A stretch of 64,000 bases of DNA. It comes from Sphingomonas zeae (GTDB taxonomy: Bacteria > Pseudomonadota > Alphaproteobacteria > Sphingomonadales > Sphingomonadaceae). The stretch covers positions 24,857-88,856 of the forward strand of contig NZ_JACIFA010000014.1 of assembly GCF_014197135.1 (NCBI RefSeq), given 5' to 3'. The notes beneath the pieces are model-generated. The model did not search any database, was not told the DNA's origin, and saw nothing but the letters and a program-made list of their open reading frames with translations. Made by a program: the position numbers and the translations under genes. Of the stretch, positions 34,575-42,262 are shown piece after piece (position 1 is the stretch's first letter; every line of letters starts with the position of its first letter).

Positions 34575-35003
34575 TCAGCTTACCCGCTGACCGGCGGCAT
34601 TCACGACCTGCTCGCCATCTTCCTTGGCAAACGCCCCTTGCTGGGCGACCGGAAGCAGATCGAGCACGGCTTCGGATGGACGGCACAGCTTCACGCCCAA
34701 GGGCGACACGACGAGCGGCCGGTTGATGAGGATCGGATGCGCCATCATCGCATCTACCAGCGCCGCATCGGACAGCGACGTGTCGCCCAGACCCAGCTGG
34801 GCATAGGGCGTGTCCTTCTCGCGGAGCAGATCGCGCGGCGTCATATCGGCACGGGCGATCAGTTGCACCAGCAGCGCACGCGAGGGCGGCGACTTCAGAT
34901 ACTCGACGACATGCGGCTCGATGCCCGCATTGCGAATCATCGCCAGCGCATTGCGCGACGTCCCGCATTCGGGATTGTGATAGATGACGACATCGACGGC
35001 CAC
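34575..35003 (-). CDS. arsC: Arsenate reductase ArsC, glutaredoxin-dependent
   Basis: A 142-residue protein using a GTG start at 35003, with AAAGGA seven bases upstream. Extending to the ATG at 35078 would add sequence overlapping arsR. The catalytic cysteine lies in 'YHNPECGTSRN', and arginines fall in 'SPPSR' and 'ILINRPLVV' as in E. coli plasmid ArsC. It reduces arsenate to arsenite with glutathione and glutaredoxin, feeding the ACR3 exporter. Confidence 0.93.
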   Translation of the reverse strand: MAVDVVIYHNPECGTSRNALAMIRNAGIEPHVVEYLKSPPSRALLVQLIARADMTPRDLLREKDTPYAQLGLGDTSLSDAALVDAMMAHPILINRPLVVSPLGVKLCRPSEAVLDLLPVAQQGAFAKEDGEQVVNAAGQRVS

Positions 35004-35014
35004 GGCCGGTCCTT

Positions 35015-35347
35015 TCAGCAGCAAGGGGTAAGTTCGGCGACCAGCGGCGCACACAGCTCGGCACGGCCGCCGCAGCAATCCTTGACGAGGAACAGGGTCA
35101 GCGCGCGCAGCCCATCCAGATCGGCGCGGTAGACGATTGAGCGGCTGTGGCGCTCGGAGCGGACAAGACCGGCGCGGGCGAGGATCCCCAGATGCGCCGA
35201 CATGGTGTTCTGCGGCACGTCGAGACGCCGGGCGATCTCCCCTGCCGCTAGACCGGCTGGTTCGTGACCGACCAGCAGGCGAAACACGTCAAGCCGTGTT
35301 CCCTGGGCGAGAGCGCCAAGCGCAGAGACAGCCGAATCGTTATCCAT
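35015..35347 (-). CDS. arsR: ArsR family repressor of the ars operon
   Basis: A 110-residue winged-helix regulator ('LDVPQNTMSAHLGILARAGLVRSERHSRSIVYRADLDGL'). The C-terminal end is cysteine-rich (CC at 90-91, then C98, and a final CC), probably the arsenite sensor, which in this branch lies at the C-terminus rather than in the recognition helix. An inverted repeat immediately upstream is the likely operator. Heads the arsR-arsC-acr3 operon. Confidence 0.9.
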   Translation of the reverse strand: MDNDSAVSALGALAQGTRLDVFRLLVGHEPAGLAAGEIARRLDVPQNTMSAHLGILARAGLVRSERHSRSIVYRADLDGLRALTLFLVKDCCGGRAELCAPLVAELTPCC

Positions 35348-35367
35348 ATATCCAGCATAGCAGATAT
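35348..35367. promoter_or_regulatory. ArsR operator candidate
   Basis: ATATC-N10-GATAT immediately before the arsR ATG. The dyad continues outward imperfectly as CATAT/ATATG, touching the start codon. The size fits an ArsR-family dimer controlling its own operon. Confidence 0.5.
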
Positions 35368-35370
35368 GTT

Positions 35371-36145
35371 GGTCGGCAGCAGGGTGCGTTTCACGTCACG
35401 AGAGAAATTCGGAGGGTCGTTACGACCCGCAGATCGGCAAAGCGCTTCGCTGCCTCGACCGGCTTGCCGTGCATCCACTCCTCGGGATACCGGGACCGCT
35501 CGATATCGCCCGTAGGATATCTCGTTAGCGGGCGGGGCGCAGCTGGTGATGGCGGTGGCAAGGACACCGCCACTTCGATCGGCTGCACAAATGTGCGCAA
35601 CGGCTGCTCCGCATGAGCGTAAACGTCGCGATCGGTCGGATAGAGGGCGAGTTCGACCACCCAACGTAGACGGTCATCGATCGCGAAACCGGCCGCCGCA
35701 AGGTGTCAGTCGATCTCTTGCCGGCGGATCGACTGACACCTTGCTCTAGCGCAGCGAGACGACGGTTTGCAGATCGGCGATACGCTGCGCGTTCCAGCCT
35801 TCCGCGTCGAGCGTCTGCTCGTCGGGCTCGAATGACATGTGCCCACCCTGCGAGGTCAGCGCTGGAGATAGCCCACAAAGGCCCGACCCGTGGGCAGATG
35901 ATGCTCGCCATCGGAGGACGTCGCGCGCTGTTCGGCGCAAACCTCGGCCAGACGCTCTTCTTACGAGGACCTTATGGAACGAAGAATGAACCCCGCGCCA
36001 CCAGAAGATGTGGCCGCAGCGATAGGCATGCTGGAGCGAGGCAAGGACGTGCTTTCCTCCGCACACCCCATTGGCACAGTCGACTGTACACACCGGGGCA
36101 TCGGGACCGGGGTTAGCCAGTTCGATCAACAACTCGGATGCAAAT
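35371..36145. other. Gene-free decayed stretch between ars operon and tRNA-Gln
   Basis: No convincing gene is present on either strand. It holds an 18-bp perfect inverted repeat (35698-35744). A 30-codon minus-strand reading frame (35746-35838, beginning MSFEPDEQTL) and an 89-codon one (35391-35660) both look like tails of lost genes. The 3' flank of a tRNA gene is a usual integration site for islands, and this stretch looks like accumulated debris there. Confidence 0.4.
35698..35744. repeat. Perfect 18-bp inverted repeat
   Basis: GCAAGGTGTCAGTCGATC (35698-35715) is exactly mirrored at 35727-35744 around an 11-bp spacer. The arms hold no poly-T and no gene ends right beside it, so it is not a standard terminator. 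It might be a mobile-element end pair, a recombination site or a regulator site. Confidence 0.75.
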
Positions 36146-36220
36146 TGGCTGGGGCGGCAGGATTCGAACCTGCGTATGACGGTACCAAAAACCGTTGCCT
36201 TACCGCTTGGCGACGCCCCA
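36146..36220 (-). tRNA. trnQ: tRNA-Gln (anticodon TTG)
   Basis: Reading the minus strand from 36220, the 7-bp acceptor stem TGGGGCG pairs with CGCCCCA. The D-arm contains CCAAGCGGTAAGG, and the anticodon stem ACGGT/ACCGT holds loop TTTTGGT, giving anticodon TTG. The T-arm has GGTTCGAATCC. Discriminator G and an encoded CCA end at 36146. It lies downstream of ilvE on the same strand. Confidence 0.95.
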
Positions 36221-36227
36221 GTGGAGA

Positions 36228-36251
36228 GGCGCGCCTTATACCCGGCGCGCC
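36228..36251. repeat. GGCGCGCC stem-loop between ilvE and tRNA-Gln
   Basis: Two copies of the palindromic octamer GGCGCGCC (36228-36235 and 36244-36251) enclose TTATACCC, so they can form an 8-bp GC stem. It lies just past the ilvE stop and upstream of the tRNA. No T-run follows, so termination is possible but unproven. Confidence 0.4.
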
Positions 36252-36284
36252 GTTCTTGAAAAGCCCCTATTCCGGGGAAAATCG

Positions 36285-37388
36285 TCAGCCCAAGCGGCGC
36301 ATCCAGCCGTGCGGGTCGGGGGCTTGGCCGCGCTGGATCGATACCAGCTGTTCGCGCAAGGACATGGTCAGCTGGCCCGGGCCGCCGCTGCCGATGGTGA
36401 AGCGGCCCGCAGGTTCCGCGACGCTGCCGATCGGGGTGACGACGGCGGCGGTGCCGCAGGCGAAGGCCTCGACCAGGCGACCGCTGGCAGCGTCGGCGCG
36501 CCACTGGTCGATCGCATAGGGCTCCTCACGCACGGTCAGGCCTTGGGCGCGCGCGATGGTGAGGATCGAATCGCGGGTGATGCCGGGCAGGATCGTGCCG
36601 GTCAGCGGCGGCGTCACGAGCGATCCGTCGTCGAACACGAAGAAGACGTTCATGCCGCCGAGTTCCTCCACCCAGCGGCGCTCGACCGCGTCGAGGAAGA
36701 CCACCTGGTCGCAGCCATTGGCGATCGCTTCCTTCTGCGCCAGCAAGCTGGCGGCATAATTGCCACCGCATTTGGCCGCGCCCGTGCCGCCGGGGGCCGC
36801 GCGGGTATAGCCCTGGCTCACCCAGATCGAGACCGCAGGCGCACCACCCTTGAAATAGGCGCCGACCGACGAGGCGATGACCATATAGAGATATTCGGCC
36901 GAGGGCTTCACCCCCAGGAACACCTCGCTGGCGAACATGAAGGGACGCAGATACAGCGCGCCACCATCCTGTTCGGGAATCCAGTCACGCTCGACCTCGA
37001 CAAGCCGCTCGACCGATTCCAGGAAGAGGTTTTCAGGCAGCTCGGGCATCGCCATGCGCCGCGCCGAGTCTTGGAAGCGGCGGGCATTCGCCTCGGGCCG
37101 GAACAGCGCGGCGCCGCCATCGGCCAGGCGATAAGCCTTCATGCCCTCGAAAATTTCCTGCGCATAATGCAGGACCGAAGCGGCCGGATCGAGCTGAAGC
37201 GGCGCGCGCGCGGTGATCTGCGCATCGTGCCAGCCCTTTTCGTCGCTATAGCGGATCAGCGCCATGTGATCGGTGAACACCCGGCCGAATCCCGGATCGA
37301 CCAGACGCGCCGCCCGTTCGCTCGCCGCGACCGGGGCCGCAGAGGGATCAAACCGAAACGTCAGGGCTTGGGGCACTTCCATCGTCAT
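36285..37388 (-). CDS. ilvE: Branched-chain amino acid aminotransferase
   Basis: A 367-residue class IV aminotransferase of the longer (BCAT/eukaryote-like) type. The PLP lysine lies in 'GTGAAKCGGNYAAS', with 'EIFEGMKAYR' and 'EAFACGTAAVVTPIG' as further family motifs. It interconverts leucine, isoleucine and valine with their 2-oxo acids in the cytoplasm. It is divergent, across 51 bp, from a MarR gene that may control it. The second ATG (37382) is an alternative start. Confidence 0.95.
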   Translation of the reverse strand: MTMEVPQALTFRFDPSAAPVAASERAARLVDPGFGRVFTDHMALIRYSDEKGWHDAQITARAPLQLDPAASVLHYAQEIFEGMKAYRLADGGAALFRPEANARRFQDSARRMAMPELPENLFLESVERLVEVERDWIPEQDGGALYLRPFMFASEVFLGVKPSAEYLYMVIASSVGAYFKGGAPAVSIWVSQGYTRAAPGGTGAAKCGGNYAASLLAQKEAIANGCDQVVFLDAVERRWVEELGGMNVFFVFDDGSLVTPPLTGTILPGITRDSILTIARAQGLTVREEPYAIDQWRADAASGRLVEAFACGTAAVVTPIGSVAEPAGRFTIGSGGPGQLTMSLREQLVSIQRGQAPDPHGWMRRLG

Positions 37389-37439
37389 CTCTCTGTTTTG
37401 GGTTGCCGTGGCCTAGGGCGTGTGAGTAGACGGGTCAAC

Positions 37440-37937
37440 ATGGCTGCCTCGAACCAGTCCGCATCGGCACAGTTTCTCCGCGAACCAGAGCTCCGCAGGG
37501 GTATGGAATTGCTGTACTTCGGCAATAGCCATCTTGTGCGCTCCATCGATCGCGGTCTCGCCGCGCAGGGGTTGGGCCGTGCCCATCACCGCGCGCTCTA
37601 TTTCATTGCCCGCAAGCCCGACATGACGGTCAGCGAGTTGCTGTCACTGCTCGCCATCACCAAACAGTCGCTGGGCCGTGTGCTCAACGAGCTGGCGACG
37701 CGCGACCTGCTCGAAACGCGTCCGGGCGATCGCGACCGGCGCCAACGGCTTCTCCGGCTGACACCGGCGGGGGCGGCGATGGAGGCCGAATTGTTCGACG
37801 CGCTGCGCGAAAAGCTGTCCAAGGCCTATGCGCGGGCCGGGCAGCAGGCGGTGACGGGGTTCTGGACCGTGCTGGAGGGGTTCATCCCGGAGAATGAACG
37901 CGCCCGGATCGAGGATTTGCGGTCCAACGACGGCTGA
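37440..37937 (+). CDS. MarR family regulator (PetP-like)
   Basis: A 165-residue winged-helix protein started at ATG 37440. The HTH 'LSLLAITKQSLGRVLNELATRDLLETRPGDRDRRQRLLRLT' is characteristic, and 'GLGRAHHRALYFIARKPDMTV' closely recalls the PetP-type MarR proteins found in alphaproteobacteria. It is divergent from ilvE, an arrangement I associate with this subfamily. Ligand unknown. Confidence 0.85.
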   Translation: MAASNQSASAQFLREPELRRGMELLYFGNSHLVRSIDRGLAAQGLGRAHHRALYFIARKPDMTVSELLSLLAITKQSLGRVLNELATRDLLETRPGDRDRRQRLLRLTPAGAAMEAELFDALREKLSKAYARAGQQAVTGFWTVLEGFIPENERARIEDLRSNDG

Positions 37938-38080
37938 CTTTTGTCCGCGCGAAGACGCTACGGCGCGAAGAGAAAGAATTTTTGCGCGCCAAGGCTAAAG
38001 GAACACGGAGCTACGCTCGTCGCCCCTCTGCGCGTCCGGACGGACCACGATCTTCTTCGCGGCTTCGCGCAAACGCAAAT

Positions 38081-38881
38081 TCAGCGTCGCGCGGCGGCCG
38101 CCATTTCGCGATTGCGCCGTTCGGAAGCGGTCAGCGTTTCGGCCATGAGCCGCTTGAGCGCATCATCCGCATCCAGCACGTTCAGCCCTTCGCGGGTGGA
38201 ACCGCCAGGGCTGGCGACCCGATCCGCCAACACGGCGGGCGGAGCATCCGCTCCGATCGCCATCGCCCCTGCCCCGTCGACCGTGGCCAGCGCCAGTTGC
38301 TGCGCCAGTTCAGGTGCCAGCCCCAGCCCGACCCCGGCCTGGGCCAGCGCGTCGATGAAGCGGAACACGAAAGCAGGCCCGCATCCCGCCAGCGCGGTGA
38401 CGGCGTCGAAGCGCGCCTCGTCGTCCACCCAAGGGGCAAGGCCCAGTGGGCGGGCCAGCGCCTCGGCGGCATCGCGGACGGCCGCATCGGTGGAACGGGT
38501 GTAGAGCGCCGTCACCCCCTGCCCGATCGCGACCGGCAAATTGGGCATCATCCGCACGACCGCGCCGGCCGGAATACGACTGGCCAGCGCCTGTTCCTCG
38601 ACCCCGGCCAGGATCGACAATAGGATTGCGGGGTTAAGATGCGCCAAAGTCGGTGCGATGTCGTCGAGCTGCTGCGGCTTGAACCCCAGCATCAGGATTG
38701 CAGGCGTCTCATCGACCGGCAGCGCGGTCAGCGAGCGGACGCCATCGGGCGCGCGCGTACCGCTTCGAGTAACGACCGTGACTTGCACGGGGTCCAGCCC
38801 TTCGGCCAGCCAGCGGCGGAGCATCGCGCCCGCCATGTTGCCGCATCCGATCAGCCAGATCGGCCCGGAAGGAAAACTCAC
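38081..38881 (-). CDS. proC: Pyrroline-5-carboxylate reductase
   Basis: A 266-residue enzyme begun at GTG 38881, which overlaps the preceding TGA (GTGA). Earlier in-frame starts lie inside the upstream gene. The Rossmann motif 'IWLIGCGNMAGAMLRRW' binds NAD(P)H. The signature 'DAVTALAGCGPAFVFRFIDAL' and the C-terminal 'ASPGGSTREGL' confirm the family. It makes proline from pyrroline-5-carboxylate. Confidence 0.94.
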   Translation of the reverse strand: MSFPSGPIWLIGCGNMAGAMLRRWLAEGLDPVQVTVVTRSGTRAPDGVRSLTALPVDETPAILMLGFKPQQLDDIAPTLAHLNPAILLSILAGVEEQALASRIPAGAVVRMMPNLPVAIGQGVTALYTRSTDAAVRDAAEALARPLGLAPWVDDEARFDAVTALAGCGPAFVFRFIDALAQAGVGLGLAPELAQQLALATVDGAGAMAIGADAPPAVLADRVASPGGSTREGLNVLDADDALKRLMAETLTASERRNREMAAAARR

Positions 38882-39381
38882 GCTTCGCCCTGGGTTTCGA
38901 TCAGCGCGGCGGCCAGCGCCTCGCGTGGCGTCTTGCCACCCCACAGAACGAACTGGAATACCGGGTAGAAGCGCTCGCACTCCTCGATCGCCGATTCGAC
39001 CAGCAATTCGGTCGCAGAGAGCGAGATGGTGCCATCCTCGCCGCCATCGACCATCGCGGCGTGACGATAGAGCAGGATACCGCTGTTGGACCATAGCTCG
39101 AAATGGCCGATCCAAAGCTGTTCGTTGACCAGCGCCAGCGCCTCATAGATGCTGGCGCGGCGGTCTTCGGTTACCTTGATATCAGGAAAAGCCAGGAACT
39201 GTAGGACGCTGTCGTCATCCCGCCACAGCGCGCGAAGCTCATAGCTCGCCCAACTTCCCTTGACCGTCGCGACGATCTCCTCGTCGTGGCGTTCATGCTC
39301 CCACCCATGGGCGGCGAAATACGCCTCCAGCATGTCGATGGGGGCCGATTCTTCGGCTTCATGATCGGTCGATTCAAGCAT
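38878..39381 (-). CDS. YbjN domain-containing protein
   Basis: A 167-residue acidic protein with ATG at 39381, giving 'MLESTDHEAEESAPIDMLEAYF'. The pattern 'VKGSWASYELRALWRDDDSVLQFLAFPDIKV' and later 'ELWSNSGILLYRH' matches the YbjN family (a type III secretion chaperone-like fold). YbjN-like genes next to proC are usual in sphingomonads. Function is not defined. It is translationally coupled to proC. Confidence 0.82.
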   Translation of the reverse strand: MLESTDHEAEESAPIDMLEAYFAAHGWEHERHDEEIVATVKGSWASYELRALWRDDDSVLQFLAFPDIKVTEDRRASIYEALALVNEQLWIGHFELWSNSGILLYRHAAMVDGGEDGTISLSATELLVESAIEECERFYPVFQFVLWGGKTPREALAAALIETQGEA

Positions 39382-39519
39382 CACAGGCCCTTGCGAACAA
39401 ACCCAGACCGACGCAGGTTGCACCGCGCGGGGCCGGGCGGCAAGCCGCCAGATGCCGAAATCTGTGGATAGCTGTCCGACCACGCGGGCCGAACAGGCTC
39501 CATTCAGATATCAGGACGA

Positions 39520-39789
39520 TCAGGATTCCGCCCCGGTTGTGGTCCCGCCCAGCCGCGCTTCCAGCGCGTCCAGGCGCGCCTTCAACGCATCTGCTTCGTC
39601 GCGCGCGGCGACGGCCATCGCCTTGGCAACCTCGAACTCTTCGCGGCTGACAAAGTCGAGCCCACCGATCCACTCGCGCGCGCGAGACCGGGCGCTGGCC
39701 TCCGCCTCACGGCCCATGCCCGCCACGGTTCCCGCCAGACCGTTCATCACCTTGGCGAAATCGTCGAACAGCTTGTTGTCGGCCTGCAT
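39520..39789 (-). CDS. ubiK: Accessory factor UbiK (BMFP) family protein
   Basis: An 89-residue protein, ATG at 39789. An amphipathic helix precedes a C-terminal coiled coil ('REEFEVAKAMAVAARDEADALKARLDALEARL') of the trimeric BMFP type. 'NKLFDDFAKVMNGLAGT' is the family opening. In E. coli UbiK helps the ubiquinone synthesis complex. It lies 20 bp downstream of tspO. Confidence 0.88.
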   Translation of the reverse strand: MQADNKLFDDFAKVMNGLAGTVAGMGREAEASARSRAREWIGGLDFVSREEFEVAKAMAVAARDEADALKARLDALEARLGGTTTGAES

Positions 39790-39809
39790 ATCAAATCCCC
39801 AAAATCGTT

Positions 39810-40379
39810 TCAGAGCATTTGGGAGGTCTGCGCCCCCGGCACAAGCCTTTCCGCATCCGGATTGAGCTGTCCGATCCGCCAGTTGAGCACGCCGGCAAAG
39901 GACAGCCACACCAAATAGGGTAGCATCAGCCATGCCGCGCCCTTGCGGATCCGAGAAAAGACGACGGTGGTGGCGATCGACAACAGCAGGATGGCAATGA
40001 TGACGAACAGCGCCAGGCCGACCTTATGGGCACCGAAGAACAAGGGGGTCCAGGCAAGATTGAGCACGAACTGGCCGACGAACAACCCGATCGCCGCGCC
40101 GCGCCCCTTGGCCCCACGCGCATGGACGATCATCGCCAGCGCCAATCCGATCAGGATATAGAGCGTCGTCCAGGCCACCGGAAACACCCAGCCCGGCGGG
40201 GTCAGCTCCGGCTTGGCGAGCGCACGATACCAGCCATTGTCGGCTCCCGACGGAACCGAGCGACCCGAGCCGAAGCCCAGCAGCAGGATCAGCGGAACGA
40301 TCACGATCGCCCAGCGCAGGAATGACATGCGCAACTGCCCTTTCGACGCGATCGTCCCCACTCGTTCCTCTTTCGCCAT
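39810..40379 (-). CDS. tspO: TspO/MBR family membrane protein
   Basis: The start at 40379 gives 189 residues; ATG 40328 (MSFLRWAIV) would give a typical 172. Five helices rich in tryptophan and proline, with 'WYRALAKPELTPPGWVFPVAWTTLYILIGLALAMI', are diagnostic. The family binds porphyrins and heme intermediates in the membrane and modulates stress or photosynthesis genes. It sits between tlyA and ubiK on the same strand. Confidence 0.9.
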   Translation of the reverse strand: MAKEERVGTIASKGQLRMSFLRWAIVIVPLILLLGFGSGRSVPSGADNGWYRALAKPELTPPGWVFPVAWTTLYILIGLALAMIVHARGAKGRGAAIGLFVGQFVLNLAWTPLFFGAHKVGLALFVIIAILLLSIATTVVFSRIRKGAAWLMLPYLVWLSFAGVLNWRIGQLNPDAERLVPGAQTSQML

Positions 40380-40451
40380 GATGCCCGTCGATCTGCCCCA
40401 CTGCTCGAAGACAGTAAACGGAAAGGTCAACGTTGTTTGCCCCTTTCCCGT

Positions 40452-41186
40452 TCAAATTCGGGATGCGGCCACCAAAAACTCGATATTTCCCTCTGGCCCG
40501 GTGATCGGGCTCTGCGTCACGCCCGCCACCTGCCAGCCGCTGTCGGTCAACCATGCGTCCACCTGGTCGCAGACGCGTCGGTGCACCGCCGGATCACGGA
40601 CCACGCCGCCCTTGCCCACTTCCTCGCGCCCGGCCTCGAACTGCGGCTTGATGAGCGCGAGCAGCCGTGCGCCGGGTTTGGCGAAGCGCATGGGGCGTTC
40701 CAGCACCTTGGCCAGTCCGATGAAGCTGGCGTCGCAGACGATGATGTCGACCGGTTCGGGGATATGCGCCTCGGTCAGGATGCGCGCGCTGGTCTGTTCA
40801 TGGACGATGACGCGCGGGTCCTGGCGGAGCGACCAGGCGAGCTGGTTGGTGCCGCTGTCGACCGCATAGACGCGAGCGGCGCCCTTTTGCAGCAGCACGT
40901 CGGTAAAGCCGCCGGTCGAACTGCCGACATCGATCGCGACCGCGTTCGTGACGTCCCAGCCGAAATGCTCCAGCCCATGCGCCAGCTTGATCCCGCCGCG
41001 CGACACCCAGGGATGATCGCGCCCGCGCACATCGAGCTCGGCGTCTTCGGCAAGTTGCTGACCGGGCTTGGCGATCTTCGTTTCTCCCGAAAAGACGAGG
41101 CCGGCCATCACCAGGGCCTGCGCGCGGGACCGCGATTCCACGAGTCCGCGATCCACGAGCATCTGGTCGACACGCTGTTTGGCCAT
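40452..41186 (-). CDS. tlyA: TlyA-type rRNA 2'-O-methyltransferase
   Basis: A 244-residue protein with an N-terminal S4 RNA-binding domain (residues 1-60, 'RVDQMLVDRGLVESRSRAQALVMAG'). A FtsJ-like methyltransferase domain follows, with SAM motif 'VAIDVGSSTGGFTDVLLQKGA' and 'DIIVCDASFIGL'. It methylates cytidines of 16S/23S rRNA in species where it has been studied. It is usual near dxs in alphaproteobacteria. Confidence 0.92.
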   Translation of the reverse strand: MAKQRVDQMLVDRGLVESRSRAQALVMAGLVFSGETKIAKPGQQLAEDAELDVRGRDHPWVSRGGIKLAHGLEHFGWDVTNAVAIDVGSSTGGFTDVLLQKGAARVYAVDSGTNQLAWSLRQDPRVIVHEQTSARILTEAHIPEPVDIIVCDASFIGLAKVLERPMRFAKPGARLLALIKPQFEAGREEVGKGGVVRDPAVHRRVCDQVDAWLTDSGWQVAGVTQSPITGPEGNIEFLVAASRI

Positions 41187-41349
41187 CCCTCGGCCCTACC
41201 CGCCGCCTCCGCCCGTCGCAAGCCACCATCCGCCGAGCGCATCGCCTATTGCCTATTAGATTGGTAGGAATATGTTGAGGTCATGGAGCGGGAGTCGGTC
41301 GGGCGTCGCGTCCGCCTCGCGACCCTCTCCGCTATCGAGGAGATGCCAT

Positions 41350-42030
41350 ATGGGTTCGTTCGCATCCTATGAGGCCCGCAAGCCAACGGTCCTCACCGTC
41401 CCCGGTCTCGGCGGTTCGGGCCGCTCGCACTGGCAATCGCTGTGGGAAGAGGCGCGGCCCGACACGGTCCGTGTCGAACTCGGCATGTGGTCGACCCCGC
41501 ATCGCAACGCCTGGGTCACACGGCTGGACCAGGCGATCCGGCAGGCGCAGGCGCCGGTGATCCTGGCGGCGCATTCGCTCGGCTGTCTGGCCGTCGCGTG
41601 GTGGGCGGAGCTGTCGCCGCAACCCTATGGCTGGCCGGTGGCAGGCGCGCTGTTGGTCGCCCCGGCCGATGTCGACCGGCCTGATGCGCCCGAGGCTTTA
41701 AAGGCATTCGCGCCTTCGCCGCGCACGCCCCTGCCCTTCCCGTCCATTCTGGTCGCCAGCCAGGACGATCCGTGGATCTCGATCGACCGCGCGCACAGCC
41801 TGGCGGTCGATTGGGGCAGCCATTTCGTCGATGCCGGGCCGCAAGGGCATATCAACGCGGCGAGCGGTCTCGGCTGGTGGCAGGAGGGGCAGGAACTGCT
41901 CGGCCGGGTGATCGCGGCGAGCGGGACGGACCGGCCGTCGCCATCAGGCCCGCTGTCGCCCAGCGAAGCAAGGGCCGTACTGGCGGTCAATGCGACCGAC
42001 GCGGCGCAGGCGCATTATCTGGGGCGGTGA
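41350..42030 (+). CDS. RBBP9/YdeN family alpha/beta hydrolase
   Basis: A 226-residue serine hydrolase started at ATG 41350, just after GAGGAG. The nucleophile is in 'LAAHSLGCLAVAWW', with 'LVASQDDPWISIDRA' (acid) and 'AGPQGHINAASGLGWW' (base, histidine). These are typical of RBBP9-like proteins. Physiological substrate unknown. It is alone on the plus strand between tlyA and dxs. Confidence 0.88.
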   Translation: MGSFASYEARKPTVLTVPGLGGSGRSHWQSLWEEARPDTVRVELGMWSTPHRNAWVTRLDQAIRQAQAPVILAAHSLGCLAVAWWAELSPQPYGWPVAGALLVAPADVDRPDAPEALKAFAPSPRTPLPFPSILVASQDDPWISIDRAHSLAVDWGSHFVDAGPQGHINAASGLGWWQEGQELLGRVIAASGTDRPSPSGPLSPSEARAVLAVNATDAAQAHYLGR

Positions 42031-42094
42031 GGCAAGCGGGGTTCGCGGCGAATGTCGAGGCGTGCGCTTCGACTTCGCTCAGCGCGAACGGGGT

Positions 42095-42262
42095 TCAGGC
42101 TGAACGGGCCTGATGGTTTTCCCCGGCCTCGGTCGCTTCCCGCTCCGCCTTCGCCGCCGCCGTGGCGGCCTTCATCCGCCGCCACATGCGGACGTTCACC
42201 CCGACCATCATGACCACCGCCAGCGTCGTGAAGACGATGACGGCGGTCCAGCCACGGATCAC
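42095..42262 (-). CDS. 55-residue single-span membrane protein coupled to dxs
   Basis: A GTG start at 42262 overlaps the TGA of dxs as GTGA, so ribosomes finishing Dxs can restart. The product has one membrane helix (about residues 6-24, [19 protein letters not shown]) followed by a basic/acidic coiled tail ([21 protein letters not shown]). No family is recognised. The coding bias fits the neighbours, and the tight overlap argues that it is real. Confidence 0.65.
   Translation of the reverse strand: MIRGWTAVIVFTTLAVVMMVGVNVRMWRRMKAATAAAKAEREATEAGENHQARSA

Noticed and set aside
35391..35660. 89-codon minus-strand frame upstream of arsR
   Set aside because: No ribosome site, odd composition and no family; kept only as debris in the gene-free stretch.
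36146..36220. Phage or island attachment site at tRNA-Gln
   Set aside because: No integrase gene in the window and I could not find a second copy of the tRNA 3' end, so no att sites are annotated.
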